The notes below the pieces were generated by a model. That model saw only the letters and a list, made by a program, of their open reading frames with translations, ran no database searches and was not told the origin of the DNA. Below are positions 54,911 through 64,000 of a DNA stretch of 64,000 nucleotides, in pieces (position 1 is the stretch's first letter; each line of letters begins with the position of its first letter). The position numbers were made by a program, and so were the translations under genes. The stretch covers positions 62,001 to 126,000 of the forward strand of contig JAYFPO010000013.1 in NCBI GenBank assembly GCA_034927685.1, in the 5' to 3' direction. The DNA comes from RGIG3159 sp034927685. Lineage in GTDB: Bacteria > Bacillota > Clostridia > Oscillospirales > Oscillospiraceae.

Positions 54911-56299
54911 TTATGCTTTGCTTTTCTTGTAAAACAGTGCGCCAATCAGCATGATGACGCCAAAGACGATCAGATACCAGACACAGGCAAAGCCGTGGCC
55001 AAGGATCGTCGCGGCCACCATGAACAGGGAGCCAAGGATGGCCAAAATCGGATACACATACCGTTTTGCCACGCTCTCACCCTTGCTTTTTTTCATCCAG
55101 GCGACAAAAATCGGGATATAGAGCGCATACATGGTCAGAATCGGCAGCTCCGTCGGGTCAAAGACAAAGGGGCCGGTCCAGGTCTTCGCCAGATTCGACA
55201 GGTAGAAGTACAGTCCCCACCCCGCGCAGAGCACCAGCGCTACGACGCAGGAATTGGCCGGCATATTGGTCTTGTCGTCAATCTCGGCGAACATCGCCGG
55301 CTTTGGGCCATGGCCGCGGACGGCAATGGAATAGAGGCCGCGGACGCTGCCCAGCATCAGGCCATTCATGGTGCCGATGCAGGAGATTGCGATGAACAGG
55401 TTCAAAATATTGCCCAGCACGTTGCCAAATACGTTGGTGAAGGCAACCGTCGCGCCCGAATCGATCAGCTCCTGATTGGAGGCGCCGCCCGCAACGCCGA
55501 CATAGTAGGCGATATAGACCGCCATGATGATGATACCGCCGGCAATCAGTGCCTTCGGCAGATTCCTCTTGGAATCTATCAGCTCCGCATTGATCGAGGT
55601 GGCGATAATCCAGCCCTCATAGGCAAAGGAGGTCGCGCAGACAGCAGCAAACAGTGGATTCCCGACCACGTCGCCCACGACCGCAGCCGTTGCGAAATTT
55701 CTGGCGATCTGGCCGTTTGCGCAGCCGTAAATGATGCCGACGACCGCCATTAACCCCAGGGGGATCAGCTTGATGACCGTTGTGCTGACCTGCACCCTGC
55801 CGGCCAGCTTCGGGGCCAGCGTGTTGACGGCAAAGGCAAAGCAGAGATAGAACATCATCAGCGCCATGCACTCGGGACCTACCACGCAGCCGCCCTCCGC
55901 CGCTGGAATCAGCAGCGGGAAGTTCGGGTTGACCGAAGTCAGAAAGACCAGCGTGTAGCGGGCAGAGAGCCATGCCAGGGCGGAGGTCATCGTCGGATAG
56001 TAGGCGGTGGTCATAAACCAGCCGACATAATAGGCGTAGCGTCGTCCGAGGGTAGCTTCCGCGTAATCCACGATCCCGTTGACCTGTTCATATTTCTGGG
56101 CCATGGCGGAAAACGCCAGGATGCAGACGATCATGACCGCGCCGCCGATGATCCACGCCGCAATGCCCATCGGCATATTGCCGCCGGTTTTCATCAGAAT
56201 TGTCTGGGCCTTAAAAAAGACGCCGCTGCCGATCACAATGCCGACTACCAGGCAGATTGCCGTAAAGAGGCCGTATTTTCGCTCGAGTTTCTTTCCCAT
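54911..56299 (-). CDS. APC-family amino-acid permease
   Basis: A 462-residue transporter with about 12 membrane spans. The first span has the glycine-rich GIVIGSGVFFKAQT typical of APC/LAT substrate sites, followed by AWIIGGAVMI and an ASINAELIDSKRNLPKALIAG segment. The start at 56299 has GAGGAG before it. Substrate unknown; position beside gltBD suggests nitrogen metabolism. Stand-alone, with own promoter and terminator. Confidence 0.87.
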   Translation of the reverse strand: MGKKLERKYGLFTAICLVVGIVIGSGVFFKAQTILMKTGGNMPMGIAAWIIGGAVMIVCILAFSAMAQKYEQVNGIVDYAEATLGRRYAYYVGWFMTTAYYPTMTSALAWLSARYTLVFLTSVNPNFPLLIPAAEGGCVVGPECMALMMFYLCFAFAVNTLAPKLAGRVQVSTTVIKLIPLGLMAVVGIIYGCANGQIARNFATAAVVGDVVGNPLFAAVCATSFAYEGWIIATSINAELIDSKRNLPKALIAGGIIIMAVYIAYYVGVAGGASNQELIDSGATVAFTNVFGNVLGNILNLFIAISCIGTMNGLMLGSVRGLYSIAVRGHGPKPAMFAEIDDKTNMPANSCVVALVLCAGWGLYFYLSNLAKTWTGPFVFDPTELPILTMYALYIPIFVAWMKKSKGESVAKRYVYPILAILGSLFMVAATILGHGFACVWYLIVFGVIMLIGALFYKKSKA

Positions 56300-56352
56300 T
56301 TGGTTTTCTCCTCTCCTGTGCGAATTTATTCTACACAAAATCGCGCTTTGTT

Positions 56353-56380
56353 ATAGTACCATGTTCGATGGCTTTGTCAA
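56353..56380 (-). promoter_or_regulatory. Promoter of the amino-acid permease gene
   Basis: Minus-strand TTGACA and TACTAT with a 16-base spacer, about 50 bases before the start. Confidence 0.65.
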
Positions 56381-56437
56381 GCCGCGATCCACAAATTCAT
56401 GATTCTGTGTTATTCTGTCGAAGAAAAGGAGCGCTGC

Positions 56438-56491
56438 AAAAACAGGCGCACCGGGAGGTGCGGACGGTATCCGCGCCTTCCGGTGTGCCTG
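56438..56491 (-). terminator. Terminator of mreB
   Basis: A long stem, about 20 pairs with a few mismatches (CAGGCACACCGG... with CCGGTGCGCCTG), closes with TTTTT on the minus strand. About 45 bases after the mreB stop. Confidence 0.8.
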
Positions 56492-56535
56492 TTTCCCGGT
56501 ATGCTGTTTGCAGCGGCCCCGGGGGGGGAATCCGT

Positions 56536-57567
56536 TCAGCTTTTGAGCAGACGGTTTCGGGAAATATTGATTGGGCCTTCCTGCATATGGTGAATCCATG
56601 GCAGGCTTTTCCCACAGCCGTAGGCCACGCAGGAGTCCGCGTCGTCGGCCACCGTGCAGGGCATCTGTGTCACTTCGGCGATCAACTGATCCATGCCAAG
56701 GATCTGGCTGCTTCCACCGGTCAGGACAATGCCGTTGCCGGAAATATCCGCGATCAGCTCCGGCGAGGTCCGCTCCAGAACCGCTACAATCTCCTCGGCA
56801 ATTTGCTTTGCCGTGGGCAGCATCGCTTCCAGGACGTCCTGCGCCTGCACGACGATTTCCCTGGCCAGGCCGGTCTTGACGTCGCGGCCCTTGGCCTGCA
56901 TGACAAAGCCGTCCTGCCGCGGGTAGACGCATCCGATGGTCATTTTGATCTCCTCCGCCGTCCCCGTGCCGATGGCCACGCCGAACTGCTTCCGAATATG
57001 CCGGACAATCGCCTCGTCGAACGCTTCGCCGCCAACCTGCAGGGAGGAGGATTCCGCCACGCCGTTCATACTCAGCACCGCGATATCCGTGGTGCCGCCG
57101 CCAATGTCGATGACCATATGGCCATTGGCGCCATCGATGGGAAGCTGCGCGCCAAGGCCTGCGGCCAGCGGGCCCTCAATCAGATAGACCCGGCGGGCGC
57201 CGGCCTCCATCATGGCCTGAAACACAGCCCGTTCTTCCACCTCCGTGATGCCGCTGGGCACGCTGACGACGACCCGCGGCTTGACAAAGGAGAACCGAAT
57301 GACTTTTTTCAGAAATTCCGCCATCATCTTCTGCGTCATATCATAGTCGGAAATCACGCCGCCGTGCAGCGGGTGCATTGCAACCACGTTGCCTGGCGTT
57401 CTCCCCATCATGTTCCGGGCGGCGGCGCCGACCTGCAGGACCTTCCCCGTTGTCTTATCCACGGCGACCACAGCAGGTTCCCGCAGCACAATTCCCTTCC
57501 CCTCCGCATAAATCACCACATTGGAGGTGCCAAGGTCGATTCCGAGGTCTCTTGAAAGTTTTAACAT
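56536..57567 (-). CDS. MreB/Mbl-family rod-shape actin
   Basis: A 343-residue bacterial actin: phosphate-1 loop DLGIDLGTSNVVIY (8-21), connect motif VIDIGGGTTDIAV, and the adenosine motif GIVLTGGSSQILGMDQLI. It organises side-wall synthesis. mreC and mreD are not adjacent, as is common for mbl/mreBH paralogues. Just 4 bases after comF, so probably co-transcribed with recD2 and comF. The mreB versus mbl choice is open. Confidence 0.92.
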   Translation of the reverse strand: MLKLSRDLGIDLGTSNVVIYAEGKGIVLREPAVVAVDKTTGKVLQVGAAARNMMGRTPGNVVAMHPLHGGVISDYDMTQKMMAEFLKKVIRFSFVKPRVVVSVPSGITEVEERAVFQAMMEAGARRVYLIEGPLAAGLGAQLPIDGANGHMVIDIGGGTTDIAVLSMNGVAESSSLQVGGEAFDEAIVRHIRKQFGVAIGTGTAEEIKMTIGCVYPRQDGFVMQAKGRDVKTGLAREIVVQAQDVLEAMLPTAKQIAEEIVAVLERTSPELIADISGNGIVLTGGSSQILGMDQLIAEVTQMPCTVADDADSCVAYGCGKSLPWIHHMQEGPINISRNRLLKS

Positions 57568-57571
57568 AGCT

Positions 57572-58216
57572 TCACCTTTTCGTTTCGTCCGACAGTGTCA
57601 GCGTCCCGCAGTAGATCACGGCGGCTCCCGCGTTTCCGAGGGTCATCGCGGCCTCCGACAGGGTGGCGCCGGTCGTGCAGACATCGTCGATCAACAGTAT
57701 TCGTTTGCCGCGGACCTTCTCGGGGTCGCGGATGCGGAACGCGCCGGCAATATTGGCCTTTCGCTCCTCCGCGCTGCGCATGCGGGACTGACGCCTGCGC
57801 TCGCGCTTGTGCAGAGTCGAACTACAGGGCAGGCAGAGGCGTCCCGCCACCTCTTTTGCCAAAAGCTGCGCCTGATCGTAACCGCGGCCGAGTCTGCGCA
57901 GCGGACTGACCGGGGCCCAGGTCACCAGCTCCGCGTCCGTGTTCTGCAGGCGCTGCGCCATCCATGCGCCGAAGGGCGCGGCATAATCGGGACGGTTTCC
58001 AAACTTGAATCGGAGCACCGCCTCGCGGACGTTCCCGCGATAGAAAAATGGCGCGACGCACCCCTCCGTGAACCGGACAGGACGTCTCCGGTCCGTCTCC
58101 GGCAGGTCGTACAGACAATTGGTGCAGACGTCGCGCTCCTGCTTCTGCAAAAGCTTGCCGCAAAATATGCATTTCGGCGGAAACAGCAGGTCCAGAATCG
58201 CAGCCCAAAGCACCAT
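57572..58216 (-). CDS. ComF-family phosphoribosyltransferase-like protein
   Basis: A 214-residue ComF protein: N-terminal zinc module CIFCGK...CTNC (18-36), then a type I PRTase fold with the PRPP motif ILLIDDVCTTGATL near 171-184. Needed for DNA uptake in competent bacteria. One base after the recD2 stop. Other com genes are not in the window. Confidence 0.9.
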   Translation of the reverse strand: MVLWAAILDLLFPPKCIFCGKLLQKQERDVCTNCLYDLPETDRRRPVRFTEGCVAPFFYRGNVREAVLRFKFGNRPDYAAPFGAWMAQRLQNTDAELVTWAPVSPLRRLGRGYDQAQLLAKEVAGRLCLPCSSTLHKRERRRQSRMRSAEERKANIAGAFRIRDPEKVRGKRILLIDDVCTTGATLSEAAMTLGNAGAAVIYCGTLTLSDETKR

Positions 58217-58217
58217 T

Positions 58218-60428
58218 CTACTCTCCCCGCTCCAGCCGCAGCTTGAGGCCGCTGTATCGTCTGGACTGCCGGTTGTTCTCCGTCATATAGGCAAGCACCC
58301 GCTCGTCGCCGACCAGGATCAAAAGCTCTCTGGCCCGGGTAATGGCCGTGTAGAGGACGCTCCTGGTCAACAGATAGGGCGAGCCCTGGGAGACGGCCAA
58401 AATGACCGCCCGGTACTCGCTGCCCTGGCTCTTGTGGACCGTCATGGCGTAGGCCGGTTCCAGCTCCGACAGCATGTCGAACTCGTAGACCGCCTCCCGG
58501 TCATCAAAGATGATTGTAGCGGTTTCCTGCGAAAAGTCAAGGGCAGTGATCTTTCCGACGTCGCCGTTAAAAATCCCGGTCCCAACGCCGATGCCGTCCG
58601 TACGCTTCCATATGATATCATAATTATTCCGAATTTGCATCACCCGATCGCCTTCCCGGAAGGAATAATTGCCGTACGTCTTCTCCTTTTTCCCGATGAC
58701 GGGCGGGTTCAGCACGCCCTGCAGAACGCGGTTGAGGTTCGCGGTGCCGGTCTCGTGCTTTCTCGTGGGACTGAGCACCTGAATATCCTCCGGCGGGATC
58801 CCCATGTTTTCCGGCAGACGGCGGCTGCACAGTTCCCGGATAGTCTCCACCGTCTTGGCCGGGTCCAGCCGCCGCAGAAAGAAAAAGTCGCGGTCCTTTG
58901 CATTCAGTACCGGCAGCTCTCCCCGGTTCACCGCGTGCGCGTTCATCACGATCAGGCTCTCCCGGGCCTGGCGGAAAATCTCCGTCAGCCGCACCGTCGG
59001 GATTTTTCCGCTGCGCAGGAGATCGGAAAACACATTGCCGGGGCCAACGGACGGAAGCTGGTCCGGATCGCCCACAAGGATCAACCGGCAATCCTCCGGC
59101 AGCGCCCGGAGCAGCGCCTGCATCAGCGGCAGATCCACCATGGAGACCTCGTCCACGATCATGGCGTCGGCCTTTAAGGGCTCGTCCTCGTCTTTTGAAA
59201 ACACCATATCGCCCGTCTGTTCACTGAACTGGACCTCCAGAAGCCGATGAATTGTGGCTGCCTCCCGGCCCGCCAGCTCCGACAGGCGCTTGGCGGCCCG
59301 GCCGGTGGGCGCGGCCAGCTGGGTTTTGAGCTGCATCAGGTCAAACAGCCGTAATATCCCGCCAAGGGTCGTCGTCTTGCCGGTACCTGGACCGCCTGTG
59401 ACAATCAGCACCCGGCGGCAGGCGGCCTGCGAAATGGCGTCGACCTGCGCCGCCGCAAAGCGGAGGCTTTGGCTCCTCTGGACCTGCTCCAGCAACGCCG
59501 GCAGGTCCCCCGGCTCCGACTCCTGCGCGGCGGCCATATGCGCCAACCGCGCTGCTGTGTAGGTCTCCGCTTCGTAAAGTTCCGGCAGGTAGCAGGCTTC
59601 CAGTCCGGCGATCGAATCCAACGCCATCCTCCCGCAGCCACCCAGCCGAATCATGGCGGCGTCTATGATCTCCGGCGGCAGATCCAGCATTTGCGCCGTT
59701 GCCGTACGCAGCTTGTCGCGCGGCAGAAACGTGTGGCCATTATTTAGGTTGTGGGCGAGTTCGAACAGCGTTCCCGCCTCCACGCGGCGGTCGTCGTCAC
59801 CTTCTAAGCCCAGTTCGAGCGCGAATTCATCCACCACGGCGAAATCGGCCCCGAGCGCGGGTTCCGTCAGAAGATAGGGGTTCTCCCGGATGACGGTTTC
59901 CGCCTCCGTGCCGTACTGCCGGTAAATCCGCATCGCCAGCTCCGCCGGGAGGCCGTGGGCCATCAAAAACTCCATCAAGCGGCGAATGCCGACCTGGCTT
60001 CGAAATGCCTCCCCGATCTCCGCGGCCTTTTTGGGAGAAATGCCGGTGATCTCAGCCAGCCGCTCCGGTGTCTGCTCCATCACGTCCAGTGCGTTTTTAC
60101 CGAAACGGGTGACAATTCGCTCCGCCGTCTTTTCCCCGATTCCCCGGACCGCGCGGGAGGACAGATAGCGCAGAATCTCCGCCTCCGTCTCCGGCATCAG
60201 CCGCTCCAGAAACTCCGCCTCAAACTGCCGCCCGTGGGACGGGTGACTGCCCCAGCGACCCGTGACCATCAGCCGCTCCCCGGCAACCGTCATCGGGATC
60301 ACGCCGACCACCGTCGCCGTCTCCCCGTCCTCACAGCGCAGCCGCAGCACGGTATAGCCGTTCTCCCGGTTTTGAAAGATCACGGAATCCACCGTGCCCT
60401 GTAAAATCTCCTCACGCTCCAAATACAC
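58218..60428 (-). CDS. recD2: RecD2-type ATP-dependent DNA helicase
   Basis: A 736-residue SF1B helicase: OB-like N-terminal part (1-80), helix-hairpin-helix region (about 90-190), Walker A GGPGTGKTT near 346-354, VDEVSMVDL, QVLSPTRK, and VHKSQGSEYRAVIL near the C-terminus. RecD2 acts in 5'-3' unwinding and repair without RecBC. I take the GTG at 60428 as start because the family N-terminus begins there; it overlaps the upstream gene by 17 bases. An ATG at 60473 is the alternative. Confidence 0.92.
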   Translation of the reverse strand: MYLEREEILQGTVDSVIFQNRENGYTVLRLRCEDGETATVVGVIPMTVAGERLMVTGRWGSHPSHGRQFEAEFLERLMPETEAEILRYLSSRAVRGIGEKTAERIVTRFGKNALDVMEQTPERLAEITGISPKKAAEIGEAFRSQVGIRRLMEFLMAHGLPAELAMRIYRQYGTEAETVIRENPYLLTEPALGADFAVVDEFALELGLEGDDDRRVEAGTLFELAHNLNNGHTFLPRDKLRTATAQMLDLPPEIIDAAMIRLGGCGRMALDSIAGLEACYLPELYEAETYTAARLAHMAAAQESEPGDLPALLEQVQRSQSLRFAAAQVDAISQAACRRVLIVTGGPGTGKTTTLGGILRLFDLMQLKTQLAAPTGRAAKRLSELAGREAATIHRLLEVQFSEQTGDMVFSKDEDEPLKADAMIVDEVSMVDLPLMQALLRALPEDCRLILVGDPDQLPSVGPGNVFSDLLRSGKIPTVRLTEIFRQARESLIVMNAHAVNRGELPVLNAKDRDFFFLRRLDPAKTVETIRELCSRRLPENMGIPPEDIQVLSPTRKHETGTANLNRVLQGVLNPPVIGKKEKTYGNYSFREGDRVMQIRNNYDIIWKRTDGIGVGTGIFNGDVGKITALDFSQETATIIFDDREAVYEFDMLSELEPAYAMTVHKSQGSEYRAVILAVSQGSPYLLTRSVLYTAITRARELLILVGDERVLAYMTENNRQSRRYSGLKLRLERGE

Positions 60429-60750
60429 GCCCGTCTCGCTCCATCTCTCTAAACTTATTGAGGCTCTCCTCATCCAGTACGCAAAAATCCGGGCTCTCCT
60501 CCAGGCGGCGGAATTCCGCCCGTTCCTCCGGTGTCATTCCCCGGTCCACCACATAGAGCGGCAGCCGCGTAAGGCCGCCGCGCAGCAGGAACAGATAGGC
60601 AAGCACCCGTTTCCGATCCCTTGCGCCGCGGTAATAGAAGATGCAATATCCAGCCCCGTCTGCGGGCAAAAGAAACAAGCCCACAAGGCACCAGGCGATC
60701 AGAACGATCCCCATGGCAGCCAGCACCGCGAGTATCACGTCAAGCACCAT
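60412..60750 (-). CDS. Small membrane protein of unknown function
   Basis: A 112-residue protein with one N-terminal hydrophobic segment (3-31) and a soluble, charged C-terminal part (TPEERAEFRRLEESPDF). The ATG at 60750 has AGGAGGGGAG at ideal distance, so this is surely translated. First gene before recD2, comF and mreB. I do not recognise a domain. Confidence 0.75.
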   Translation of the reverse strand: MVLDVILAVLAAMGIVLIAWCLVGLFLLPADGAGYCIFYYRGARDRKRVLAYLFLLRGGLTRLPLYVVDRGMTPEERAEFRRLEESPDFCVLDEESLNKFREMERDGRVFGA

Positions 60751-60810
60751 GTACTCCCCTCCTAGTTCCAGACTATGCCATGAGGGCTTCCGCGGTACGT
60801 TGTCCGTTTC

Positions 60811-60839
60811 ATTATACAATAAAAAGCCGCCGTTGAACA
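60811..60839 (-). promoter_or_regulatory. Promoter of the small-protein/recD2/comF/mreB genes
   Basis: Minus-strand TGTTCA and perfect TATAAT, spacer 17; leader about 55 bases. The -35 is poor. Confidence 0.55.
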
Positions 60840-60840
60840 G

Positions 60841-60884
60841 AAAAAAAGGACCTGCCGCAAAATTTGCATTCTGCCGCAGGTCCT
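60841..60884 (-). terminator. Terminator of tuf
   Basis: Minus strand AGGACCTGCGGCA and TGCGGCAGGTCCT pair over 13 positions with one mismatch around a 12-base loop, then seven T. 12 bases after the tuf stop. Confidence 0.88.
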
Positions 60885-60896
60885 CAATTTGGAAAA

Positions 60897-62132
60897 TTAT
60901 TTGTCGATCTCGATGACGACGCCGGAACCGACGGTACGGCCGCCTTCACGGATGGCGAAGCGAAGACCCTTTTCGATGGCGATCGGGGTAATCAGCTCGA
61001 CATGCATATCGACGTTGTCGCCGGGCATGCACATCTCAACGCCCTCGGGCAGATTGATGATGCCGGTGACGTCGGTGGTACGGAAATAGAACTGCGGTCT
61101 GTAGTTGTTGAAGAACGGGGTATGACGACCGCCTTCTTCCTTGGACAGAACGTAGACCTGACCGACGAACTTGGTGTGGGGGTGAATAGAGCCGGGCTTG
61201 GAGAGGACCTGTCCTCTTTCGATGGACTTTTTGTCCACGCCGCGCAGCAGGGCGCCGATGTTGTCGCCGGCCTCGGCAAAGTCCAGCAGCTTGTGGAACA
61301 TCTCGATGTCGGTGACGACGGTCTGCTTCCGATCTTCGCTCAGACCGACGATCTCAACCGCCTCGTTCTTCTTGACCATACCGCGCTCCACTCTGCCTGT
61401 GGCGACAGTGCCGCGGCCAGAAATGGTGAACACGTCCTCAACGGGCATCAGGAAGGGCAGGGCATCGTCGCGGGGAGGCGTAGGAATCCAGGTATCGACC
61501 GCCTGCATCAGCTCTTCGATGCAATGATACTCGGGGGCGTTCGGATCGTCGGACTCGGAGGCCAGCGCATTCAGCGCGGAGCCGCGGACAATGGGGGTGT
61601 CGTCGCCGGGGAAGCCGTAGAAATCGAGCGTCTCACGGACTTCCATCTCGACCAGCTCCAGCAGCTCTTCGTCGTCCACCTGGTCAACCTTGTTCAGGAA
61701 AACCATAACGGAGGGCACGTTCACCTGGCGGGCCAGCAGCAGATGCTCTTTGGTCTGCGCCATGGGGCCGTCGGAAGCGGCGATGACGAGGATTGCTCCG
61801 TCCATCTGAGCAGCGCCGGTGATCATGTTCTTGATATAGTCGGCGTGGCCCGGGCAGTCGACGTGGGCATAGTGGCGGCCCTGAATTTGCTCGCCATTGA
61901 AGCCGACGCGGTCGTTGGTCTCATACTCGACGTGAGCGGTATTGATGGTAATGCCGCGCTCTCTCTCTTCCGGAGCCTTGTCGATGGAAGCATAGTCTGT
62001 ATACTCTGCATCGCCGAACATTGCCAGATACTTGGTGATAGCTGCGGTTAGGGTGGTCTTGCCATGGTCAATATGACCAATGGTGCCGATGTTTACATGG
62101 GGCTTGGTTCTTTCAAATTTCTGCTTAGCCAT
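60897..62132 (-). CDS. tuf: Elongation factor Tu with an insertion in the GTPase domain
   Basis: A 411-residue EF-Tu, which brings aminoacyl-tRNA to the ribosome. G1 GHIDHGKT (19-26), switch I RGITINTAHVEY, G3 DCPGH near 92-96, G4 NKVD near 147-150, then domains 2 and 3 ending GSGVVIEIDK. Between switch I and DCPGH, an extra 11 or so residues (about 74-86, RVGFNGEQIQG) precede the usual RHYAHVDC; typical EF-Tu is about 395-400 residues. A second small expansion lies near 182-190. Follows fusA by about 95 bases. Confidence 0.93.
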   Translation of the reverse strand: MAKQKFERTKPHVNIGTIGHIDHGKTTLTAAITKYLAMFGDAEYTDYASIDKAPEERERGITINTAHVEYETNDRVGFNGEQIQGRHYAHVDCPGHADYIKNMITGAAQMDGAILVIAASDGPMAQTKEHLLLARQVNVPSVMVFLNKVDQVDDEELLELVEMEVRETLDFYGFPGDDTPIVRGSALNALASESDDPNAPEYHCIEELMQAVDTWIPTPPRDDALPFLMPVEDVFTISGRGTVATGRVERGMVKKNEAVEIVGLSEDRKQTVVTDIEMFHKLLDFAEAGDNIGALLRGVDKKSIERGQVLSKPGSIHPHTKFVGQVYVLSKEEGGRHTPFFNNYRPQFYFRTTDVTGIINLPEGVEMCMPGDNVDMHVELITPIAIEKGLRFAIREGGRTVGSGVVIEIDK

Positions 62133-62227
62133 TGAAAAAATCCTCCTTAGTTATGGTAATAAATCATTCTGATAAACGTCTCTTAAATGGTACTATACAC
62201 GATGAATCGCCATATTACAAGCGCAAA

Positions 62228-64000
62228 TTATCGTGCGCCGCGCTTGGAAACAATGTCCTCCTGCACGGACTTCGGCAGCTCCTGATAGAAGTTTGGTTCC
62301 ATGGAATACTGGCCGCGGCCCTGGGTCGCGCTGCGTAGATCCGTGGAGTAGCCGAACATCTCAGCCAAAGGAACGTTGGAGTCAATCTGCGTGGAACCGT
62401 TTCTTGGCTCCATGCCAAGAATGCTGCCACGGCGGGAGCTGAGATCACCGATCACGTCGCCGGTATAGTCGTCCGGTACGATGACAGCGACCTTCATAAT
62501 TGGCTCCAGAATGGCTGGAGATGCCTTTCTGCAGGCCTCGCGGAACGCCATGGAGCCGGCGATCTTAAAGGCCATATCCGAGGAGTCGACCTCGTGATAG
62601 GAGCCGCCGGTCACCGTAACCTTGACATCCACCACTGGATATCCGGCCAGTACGCCCGCTGCCATCGCGCCCTTGATGCCGGTGTCGATGGCGGGAATGT
62701 AGTCGTTCGGAATATCGCCGTTTTTGACCTGATTGATAAATTCGTAGCCCTTGCCGGTTTCATTTGGCTCCACAGTCAGCTTAACGTGACCGTATTGGCC
62801 CTTGCCGCCGGACTGACGGACATACTTCTGGTCCACGGAGGCGGGTTTTTTGATCGTCTCGCGGTAAGCAACCTGCGGAGTGCCGACGTTGGCCTCCACC
62901 TTGAACTCCCGCAGCAAACGGTCAACAATGATCTCCAGATGGAGCTCGCCCATGCCTGCGATGATGGTCTGGCCAGTCTCCTCGTCCGTATAGGTGCGGA
63001 ACGTGGGGTCTTCTTCTGCCAGCTTCATCAGCGCAATGGCCATTTTTTCCTCCCCGACCTTGGTCTTCGGCTCGATAGCGACCCGAATAACCGGTTCAGG
63101 GAATTCCATGGATTCCAGAATAACGGGGTGTTTCTCATCGCAGAGAGTGTCGCCTGTGGTGGTGCCCTTGAGGCCCACCGAGGCAACGATGTCGCCCGCA
63201 TAGACGCTGGTGATATCCTCTCTGTGGTTTGCATGCATCAGCAGCAGTCTGCCGAGCCGCTCTCTGCTGCCCTTATTGGCATTCAGGACAGACTTACCGG
63301 CGTCCACCGTTCCGGAATAAACCCGGAAAAAGCAGAGCTTTCCAACATAGGGATCAGTCGCAATTTTAAATGCCAGTGCAGAGAAGGGGGCCTCGTCGTT
63401 CGGGATGCGGTCTTCCTCTTCGTCTGTTTTTGGATTTGTGCCAACGATTGCCGGGACATCAACAGGAGACGGCAAATAATCTACGATCGAATCCAGCAGT
63501 TCCTGAACACCCTTGTTCCGGTAGGAGGTCCCGCAGGTGACGGGCACCATATGGCCGCTGACGGTCGCTTTTCTGATTGCCTTCTTAAGCTGGTCGATAG
63601 GGATTTCCTTACCTTCCAGGAAGAGCTCCATGATTTCTTCGTCCTCATCGGACACGGATTCCAGCAGCTTCTCGTGGTATTCGTCTGAAAGATCCCGCAG
63701 ATCTGCGGGAATCTCCTCTTCACGGACATCCTCGCCGAGTTCGTCATAAAAGACGTAGGCTTTCATTTTCAAGAGGTCGACGACCCCGCGGAAATCAGCC
63801 TCGGCACCGATGGGAAGTTGTATGGGAACCGCGTTGCATTTGAGGCGCTCGTGCAGCATGCTGAGCACTTTAAAGAAATCTGCACCCATAATGTCCATCT
63901 TATTGACATAGACAATACGGGGAACGTTATACTTATCAGCCTGTCTCCAGACAGTTTCAGTCTGTGGCTCGACGCCGCCCTTGGCGCAGAGGACCGTCAC
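62228..64000 (-). CDS. fusA: Elongation factor G, 3' part (N-terminus outside window)
   Basis: 590 residues of EF-G are visible, starting within the GTPase domain (KYNVPRIVYVNKMD, with G4 NKMD) and running through domains II-V to the stop (GHVKLTVEPNETGKG, a GIKGAMAAG segment and MEPNFYQELPKSVQ). The first 110 or so residues, with G1-G3, are beyond the right edge. Upstream of tuf on the same strand, as in the str operon. No internal damage seen. Confidence 0.95.
   Translation of the reverse strand: MTVLCAKGGVEPQTETVWRQADKYNVPRIVYVNKMDIMGADFFKVLSMLHERLKCNAVPIQLPIGAEADFRGVVDLLKMKAYVFYDELGEDVREEEIPADLRDLSDEYHEKLLESVSDEDEEIMELFLEGKEIPIDQLKKAIRKATVSGHMVPVTCGTSYRNKGVQELLDSIVDYLPSPVDVPAIVGTNPKTDEEEDRIPNDEAPFSALAFKIATDPYVGKLCFFRVYSGTVDAGKSVLNANKGSRERLGRLLLMHANHREDITSVYAGDIVASVGLKGTTTGDTLCDEKHPVILESMEFPEPVIRVAIEPKTKVGEEKMAIALMKLAEEDPTFRTYTDEETGQTIIAGMGELHLEIIVDRLLREFKVEANVGTPQVAYRETIKKPASVDQKYVRQSGGKGQYGHVKLTVEPNETGKGYEFINQVKNGDIPNDYIPAIDTGIKGAMAAGVLAGYPVVDVKVTVTGGSYHEVDSSDMAFKIAGSMAFREACRKASPAILEPIMKVAVIVPDDYTGDVIGDLSSRRGSILGMEPRNGSTQIDSNVPLAEMFGYSTDLRSATQGRGQYSMEPNFYQELPKSVQEDIVSKRGAR

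Overview
The window is a GC-rich (my estimate is high fifties percent) piece of a Gram-positive, spore-forming, anaerobic-type chromosome. The gene content and order point to the Clostridia, most likely an Oscillospiraceae-type gut bacterium (Oscillibacter, Flavonifractor or Lawsonibacter relatives). The markers are the rapZ-yvcK-whiA cluster, hprK, yqhQ, zinc-ribbon L28 and L32, a proofreading-less PolA, a collagen-like spore-surface protein and dispersed REP-like palindromes. The genus is an inference; no rRNA gene is present.

Region by region. 1-5.8 kb (+): a membrane-anchored Ser/Thr kinase-like protein with an Asn in place of the catalytic Asp and Fn3-like outer repeats, a TetR-type regulator, a divergent MetK, a 41-codon small ORF and a DegV protein. 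5.8-14.8 kb (-): recQ, then an operon reading methyltransferase, lipoprotein solute-binding protein, two permeases, two ATPases and an M14/AstE-like deacylase, with a good promoter in front of the methyltransferase. 14.9-18.5 kb is the accessory stretch: a surface-protein fragment joined to a decayed IS66 transposase, a collagen-like BclA-type gene with a sigma-K-like promoter and its own glycosyltransferase, foreign-gene stubs, tRNA-Thr(CGU) and a broken second tRNA copy.

18.9-33.3 kb (-) is one closely packed 13-gene run: FG-GAP lipoprotein, response regulator, histidine kinase, yqhQ, prmC, recA, recX, rimO, pgsA, cysS, polA, rimI, tsaD. It starts at a promoter near 33.34 kb and ends at a strong terminator. 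33.4-40.6 kb (-): murB-rapZ-yvcK-whiA-dnaE from one promoter. 40.7-42.2 kb (+): an mgtC-family gene behind a structured, attenuator-like leader, and a DUF5662 gene. 42.4-48.6 kb: rluA-type pseudouridine synthase, yceD-rpmF-der-GIY-YIG (+), an MFS transporter, rpmB, and hprK diverging from rpmB. 48.7 kb holds a candidate small RNA. 48.8-57.6 kb (-): gltB-gltD, an amino-acid permease and mreB. 57.6-60.8 kb (-): a small membrane protein, recD2 and comF, apparently continuing into mreB. 60.9-64 kb (-): fusA (cut by the window edge) and tuf, whose EF-Tu carries an unusual insertion.

Most of the window is core housekeeping: replication and repair (polA, dnaE, recA/X/Q, recD2), translation (cysS, tsaD, rimI, rimO, prmC, tuf, fusA, ribosomal proteins), envelope (murB, pgsA, mreB) and carbon/nitrogen control (hprK, rapZ, yvcK, gltBD). 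The novelty is in the pseudokinase-like receptor, the methyltransferase-transporter-deacylase operon, the spore collagen/glycosyltransferase pair, the mgtC leader RNA, the hairpin RNA at 48.7 kb and the EF-Tu insertion.
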